Positions 59,398-64,000 of a stretch of DNA of 64,000 bases are shown here, one piece after another (position 1 is the first letter of the stretch; each line of letters begins with the position of its first letter). This DNA is from Acarospora socialis (Eukaryota > Ascomycota > Lecanoromycetes > Acarosporales > Acarosporaceae). The notes under the pieces were generated by a model. That model had not been told where the DNA came from. It made no database searches and worked only from the letters and a program-made list of their open reading frames with translations. The DNA is taken from positions 434,001 to 498,000 of the forward strand of contig JAMYGW020000011.1 of assembly GCA_025617375.2 (NCBI GenBank), given 5' to 3'. Made by a program: the position numbers and the translations under genes.

Positions 59398-61897
59398 CTA
59401 TATTGGTTGCTGAAGCATGTGTTGTGCTGAAATGAGCTGACTTGGTGCGGCCATCATCGTCCCACCCATGCCCATGGATGAGACCGGTATCGACGTAACG
59501 TTGGCCATGGTATTTTGCAAGCTGGTCTGCAAGTTGCTCTGAATGTTGCTTTGCATATTGCTTGGCATGTAGTTATGCTCGGCGGGCGGCGACACCTCTT
59601 CGAGCGAGCCATACTCGTTCTCGTCATTCTCGAGTTCCTCTTCGCTGTAGCTACCAAACTCTTCGCCATCAGGGCGTGCCTCGTGTGTACGACGATGCCT
59701 AAATGTATCTTTAGTAACAGAATCCAACATCCAATTAAACCATACGAAAACGTACTGTGCCAAGTTATCAGATCTCGAAAATGCTTTGTTGCAGTGTGGA
59801 CAGATGTATGGTCGTTCCTGGGTATGTGTCCGCACGTGCCTAACCGCCCGGATCAGTCAGCGGCTGCGGAGATTATGCACCGAAACAGCAACCACCAAAG
59901 ACGACCGACAATCAAGTCAAAGGCCAAACATACCGTTTCAGATGCTCTAATCTCTTGAATACGCGCCCACATGTCGGGATCGGGCAGGAATGCGACCTGT
60001 GTGGGTAGGGACCCAGCTCCATCATTGTCGCACTCCGCGCACGTCTCACCGGACCTGGCCGGTCGAATCGGGAAGCGGGAGTGGTCTGCACAGAATGTTC
60101 GGAGTAGTCACCATTAGTCAGGTTGGTGAGGTTACCAAGGCCGTCATGTGTTTGTACATGCGAGAGTGGATTTTGCGCCGGGCTCCCTTCCAGGGTTGGT
60201 AATGGAGTGCCATTGCGGGAGAGGTCGAGTAATTCTTTCTGTTGCGCGATCAAAGACGAATAGCTGTTCGTTAGACCGGGAGGTGAGTTGTTCCCGGACT
60301 CGTCACCCTCGGCGACAGGTACCACAGAGCTAGACACGGAACGTCGAAGGTCGCTTGGTCGATGAGCGGCATGCGTCGAGCCATTGGTGGCCGCATGAGC
60401 GGCGTTGGTCGCCACAGCAGCTGCGATGCCTGCCGGAATTGATGATCGTCGTCGCCGCTGCTTATAGGTTGGAGAGCCTTCGATGACCGAGTAAACGTTG
60501 CTTGATGGGTAGCTGCGTGCAGCTGTTGAGAACTGTGGACCGGCCAAGTTGGAAGGTGGCAATTGCATCATGCCGCCGAATTGTTGTGACGACCCAACGT
60601 CCGGGATAGCACTGTACAAACCCGTATCTTCATTTGCGATGTACGCCGGCTCAGCTCCTAGAGGTACCGCATGCTGAGGCGGAGTGATAGGCTCATATGA
60701 GATTCCTCGATTACTGTAGTCTTCATAGTGCGACGAGACGAATGACGGTGCGGGCGAATACTCCATGTACGTGGGCATTGACGTGTGACGCTGGTGTACT
60801 CGTGAAAGTGGGATGCCATTCCGATCGTATTGTGGTTGGCCAAAGTCTTGCTCACGCTTCATCAAGTTTGAAGCCATCGTATTTGGCATCGCGGCCGGCA
60901 CGGACATCTGACTGTACATGGCGGTCTGATTTAAATCTTCCGGGACTGATTGCATCGACTGCGGCACCATCTGCGGAGGAGGCATTGAATCCATCGCTCG
61001 CAGGACAGGTGAGGTTGAGTGTGAATAAGTGGCGCTGGCTTGAGCGGAGAATGAGGATGAGTTTGCTTGCTGAGCTCTGGTAAGCTGTTCGAACAGCGAC
61101 TGCGACGAGTCGAACTCAAAGGACAGAGCCGGCTCGTTGACCGCCACCGTTGTTGCCTCCTGGCCCATCTTTTCCCTCTTCAGGTCGCGCTCCAGCGCAT
61201 CGAGGAAGAGTCGATCATGAGGCACGCTGTACCAGTAGAATACCTTCTGTTTCTTCTGCGTCCGAATACAGTTGTTCTTGTACAAGAAGTCGAGGAATGC
61301 GCTCTTCGGCTCCTCCAGCGACGCGTCGGTCCCCGCCTTGAGATTCCGCAGGTCGGAGAAGATGCCTTCCTCGAACTTCTTCGAGTTCTTCACCGGACGT
61401 CCAAACGCTTGGAACCGAAACGAGAGGCATCGTACAATATCAGTACCGGATATGTGAAAGAGGTTATTCCTGGAGCGTGTCAGCGGTGATCCCTTGCGGA
61501 GGTGGGGAGCGCCTCAGCGGCCCCGGTAGAAGTGTCGGGAGCGCCGACGTACCAAAGCACACAGGAGACGTATTCGCCGGTTTGCAGCAGGAACCGACGG
61601 ATGTACTGATCGTCGGTCCAGTCGACGGGGGCAGAGATGAGGAAGTATTTCACTGTCGCAAAAGATCAGTCACATTCCCTGAGTTCGAGTTGTCACGGTC
61701 CGTCACGGCACCGCTACCTACAGAGCGACGACGGCAGCAACGGATGGACGCCGCGTGGAAATCTGGTACTTACAGTTGTCAACCTGTTGGAGAGCAACCT
61801 GTGCGTCCGGCGGTAGACTCTGTTGAGCTTCGTTGGAGAGCATGAAGGTCTCCGGCTTCTGCGGCGGCGCCATTGCCGAGTGATGTTGGGAATACAT
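59398..61897 (-). CDS. STE12: STE12-type transcription factor with C2H2 fingers
   Basis: Five exons on the minus strand: 61774-61897, 61553-61652, 59934-61469, 59756-59839 and 59398-59698; 714 residues. The N-terminal STE homeodomain-like region (about 40-155) shows [59 protein letters not shown] and [38 protein letters not shown]. Two C-terminal C2H2 fingers near 570-620 ([23 protein letters not shown] and [21 protein letters not shown]), present in filamentous fungi but not yeast STE12, are each split by an intron. It acts in the nucleus below a MAP kinase and controls mating, filament growth and host infection. The fingers' Cys and His ligands are complete. Introns inside finger codons may allow alternative splicing, as known for this family. 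Confidence 0.95.
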
Positions 61898-64000
61898 AGT
61901 AGCAGCTGCGAGCCCTACCAGGAGGAGTGCGACAACGAAGTGAATGTTTTGTTTCGAGCTGGGGTGATCGCGGAATCAAGTATTCGAGAAGTGGGATGTT
62001 TTTTGAGGCGGTGCTCGAGAAAAGACGGCTTGATCGGCGCAGCTTGGGTACGAGAACTTGTGACACGGGAGGGGTGGGATATAGATGCGATGCAATCTAC
62101 TGGAGGGACCTGATCGATTGACTTTTAATTGAAGATGTGAGGAAAATCCTTCACCCGATCGAGAAGGAAATAACAATTTCGATATCGAAAACGGATTGAT
62201 GAGGGTGATGTTGTCGGTGTTCTCGAGGTGCCTGCCTCGAAGCCTGTCGATGCCGACGCGAAAAGTGGTCGAGAGAGAATGGGATGTACAGGCCCGCCCG
62301 TGGAAGTGTCCAAGAACCGGTTAGTCTCACCAGCGAAATGATTAAACCTTTTGGGGATAGATAGAACGAATGAAGAAGAGAAAGAAGCCTCGATCTCGAC
62401 TGCCCTCTCCCGACCGATGGAGGCAAGTGTGACGGCGAAAGTGAGGACGGTGATTTTCTGGGGAATGGTATGAAACGTGCGACAAGAGAAGTGAAGGCGG
62501 GAGAAGGTAGGTATGAGGTATGTATGAGAGTTGGGTAAGATGTGTGTAAGCAAGGTGTGATGGGTGGGTGGGTGTAAGAGAAGAGGATTGGCAGACTATG
62601 TTTGAGATATGGGGGGATGGTGGGTGAGGAAGAGGTACGTAGGTAGATCGGAGGGAGGTTTGGGGTGTGGTTTGGAGTTTAGAGTTTGGGGAATGATTGG
62701 AGAGTGGACAGCGGAGTAAGAAGTACTATGTATCATACAGGGATATTCTGTACGGAGTACCTGTAACTTGTAAGGGCGGCGTGTGGAAACAGCCGCCAAA
62801 GGGGGGAAGTCCGACAAGGATGTCCGAAGTTCTCAGGTCGGTGATCCAGTCGATGCTTTGGTCTGCAAGCGCCTCGTACATGTAATTTTTCGAGAGTCTG
62901 GAGTAACAATCCTGATTTGGACTCTATGGGCCTCTCAGGAATGCGATGCTCTTCTCTGGACGGCTTGCGGGCAGGGAGACAGCGGTAAGGTAGATTATGA
63001 TTGTGCGAGCCAGTGGGTATTATTAGCGGTACACGTCCACACCTGTGTACCGAGTAATATGTGTAATACCTCCCCGGTAATGATGACCAGACTCGCATTG
63101 GCGGCCGCTGGATGGCCTTTGGAAGCAGTCCTAAGGTATACGGCAAGGCCAAGTAGGTACACGTATGTGTACTCCGTATACGTACAGTTTTGCACAGTAA
63201 GGTAAGGTACCTAAAGTACGGGTGGAGTACCTTAGGTCCTGCTTGATATGATCCCGGACAATTATAGGCCACGCTGACTCGTCACTGATTTCTACTATAG
63301 GGCGGAACAAAAGGCCCTGAGAAGCCGTTATGGGAGTTCACCGCGCTGGCCGCAGCCGCAGCCGCAACGCCGGAGCAGAGAAGTCGAGGCAATCCAAAGT
63401 CGTCCTTGATTTTCCGCAGCGAAGAAATGGGGAATTGATGTCGCGGGAACGATGACTGGATGGGTTATTTGGATGATGGAGTGGATCGATGGTGTATGAA
63501 TAATGTGGCGCCTCGGACAACTGGCAACCTGACCCACTGACCCACTGGCAAATGCCTCTCTCAGAGGGTCAGTCAGCCATTGTCGGCCGTGAGATGATAA
63601 TGATGATGACGATGATGATACAAATGATATGGTGGGGATAATGATTGATCTGGTGTCATTCCCTGCGTGGCTTTGTAGCGCGCAATTGTTTGCTCTAGAA
63701 AACCTGATCGATCCGTGGACCGATGAGTGATAATTTGATAAGCTGACTGATTTGAGTCCTCTCCGTCCCTCGGGATCCAATGATCCTCGAGGAGAAAGTC
63801 CAGGATCCAGAGACGTTGGTACCTTTTTCACGCAGAGCTCCAAGCCCGCATGAGGTGTGTTCTAATCCTGGTGGGCCGTGCATAAGGTACGGTCAGGTGA
63901 GTGAGCACCTTATGGTACGTACTACCTCAAGGGATGCAGAGTGGTGGGAAATGGTTTAGGTCGAAGCAAGCGGGAGCTCGTATCAGATCCTGAAACCGTG
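61898..64000. promoter_or_regulatory. Long upstream region of STE12, 2.1 kb
   Basis: No coding or RNA gene supported up to the window end. Runs of AAGGTAC/GTACCT occur at about 63198-63236 and again near 63886-63922. A (GAT)n run lies at 63592-63620. Confidence 0.45.
63592..63620. repeat. (GAT)n microsatellite
   Basis: Imperfect GAT units over about 29 nt. Confidence 0.8.

Overview
The window reads as nuclear DNA of a filamentous ascomycete (Pezizomycotina, most likely a Dothideomycete). Genes are split by many 45-120 nt GT-AG introns with CTAAC/CTAAT branch sites. The gene set is typical of the group: GRG-1, LaeA-like methyltransferase, STE12 with C2H2 fingers, an NRPS-like A-T-R reductase, DUF3632 and YDR124W-like proteins. 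The class is an inference; no ribosomal or barcode sequence is present. Exon models were built by eye from splice signals, phase and conserved motifs.

Layout. 0.5-11.1 kb: a ubiquitin fusion protein, GRG-1, RNA polymerase I subunit A49, the tiny ribosomal protein eL41 gene (two exons, last one 7 nt), and an FHA-domain checkpoint-type kinase. 12.3-24.5 kb: a rhodopsin-like membrane protein with a likely frame break, a sugar transporter, a GT8 glycosyltransferase, and a divergent aldo-keto reductase / NRPS-like reductase pair that looks like a small metabolite locus. 25-30 kb: two tandem paralogous two-helix membrane proteins, a DUF3632 protein and a 64-residue protein with a Cys-Cys tail. 30.8-41 kb: RIT1 (initiator tRNA modification), a LaeA-type methyltransferase, a 280 bp inverted-repeat element, a dead YDR124W-like gene and a Myb-like protein. 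41-50.2 kb: INO80 and an endosomal/vacuolar Na+/H+ exchanger. 50.2-54.5 kb: an AT-rich island with a tRNA-Lys gene carrying an intron-like insertion, a 370 bp hAT-type MITE and an orphan reading frame cut by one stop. 55-62 kb: a sucrose-transporter-like protein and STE12.

Most genes are independent housekeeping or regulatory units; only the AKR/NRPS-like pair and the tandem membrane-protein pair look functionally coupled by position. The most notable observation is the tRNA-Lys(CUU) gene at 51.19-51.33 kb. It has a normal 16 nt intron after position 37 plus a 51 nt insertion between positions 30 and 31 that has a GT start, a TACTAAT branch-like motif and a CAG end. Removing it exactly restores a perfect anticodon stem. 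The second is the ubiquitin-like domain of exactly 76 residues, ending in RLRGG, fused to about 820 residues of unrecognised protein.
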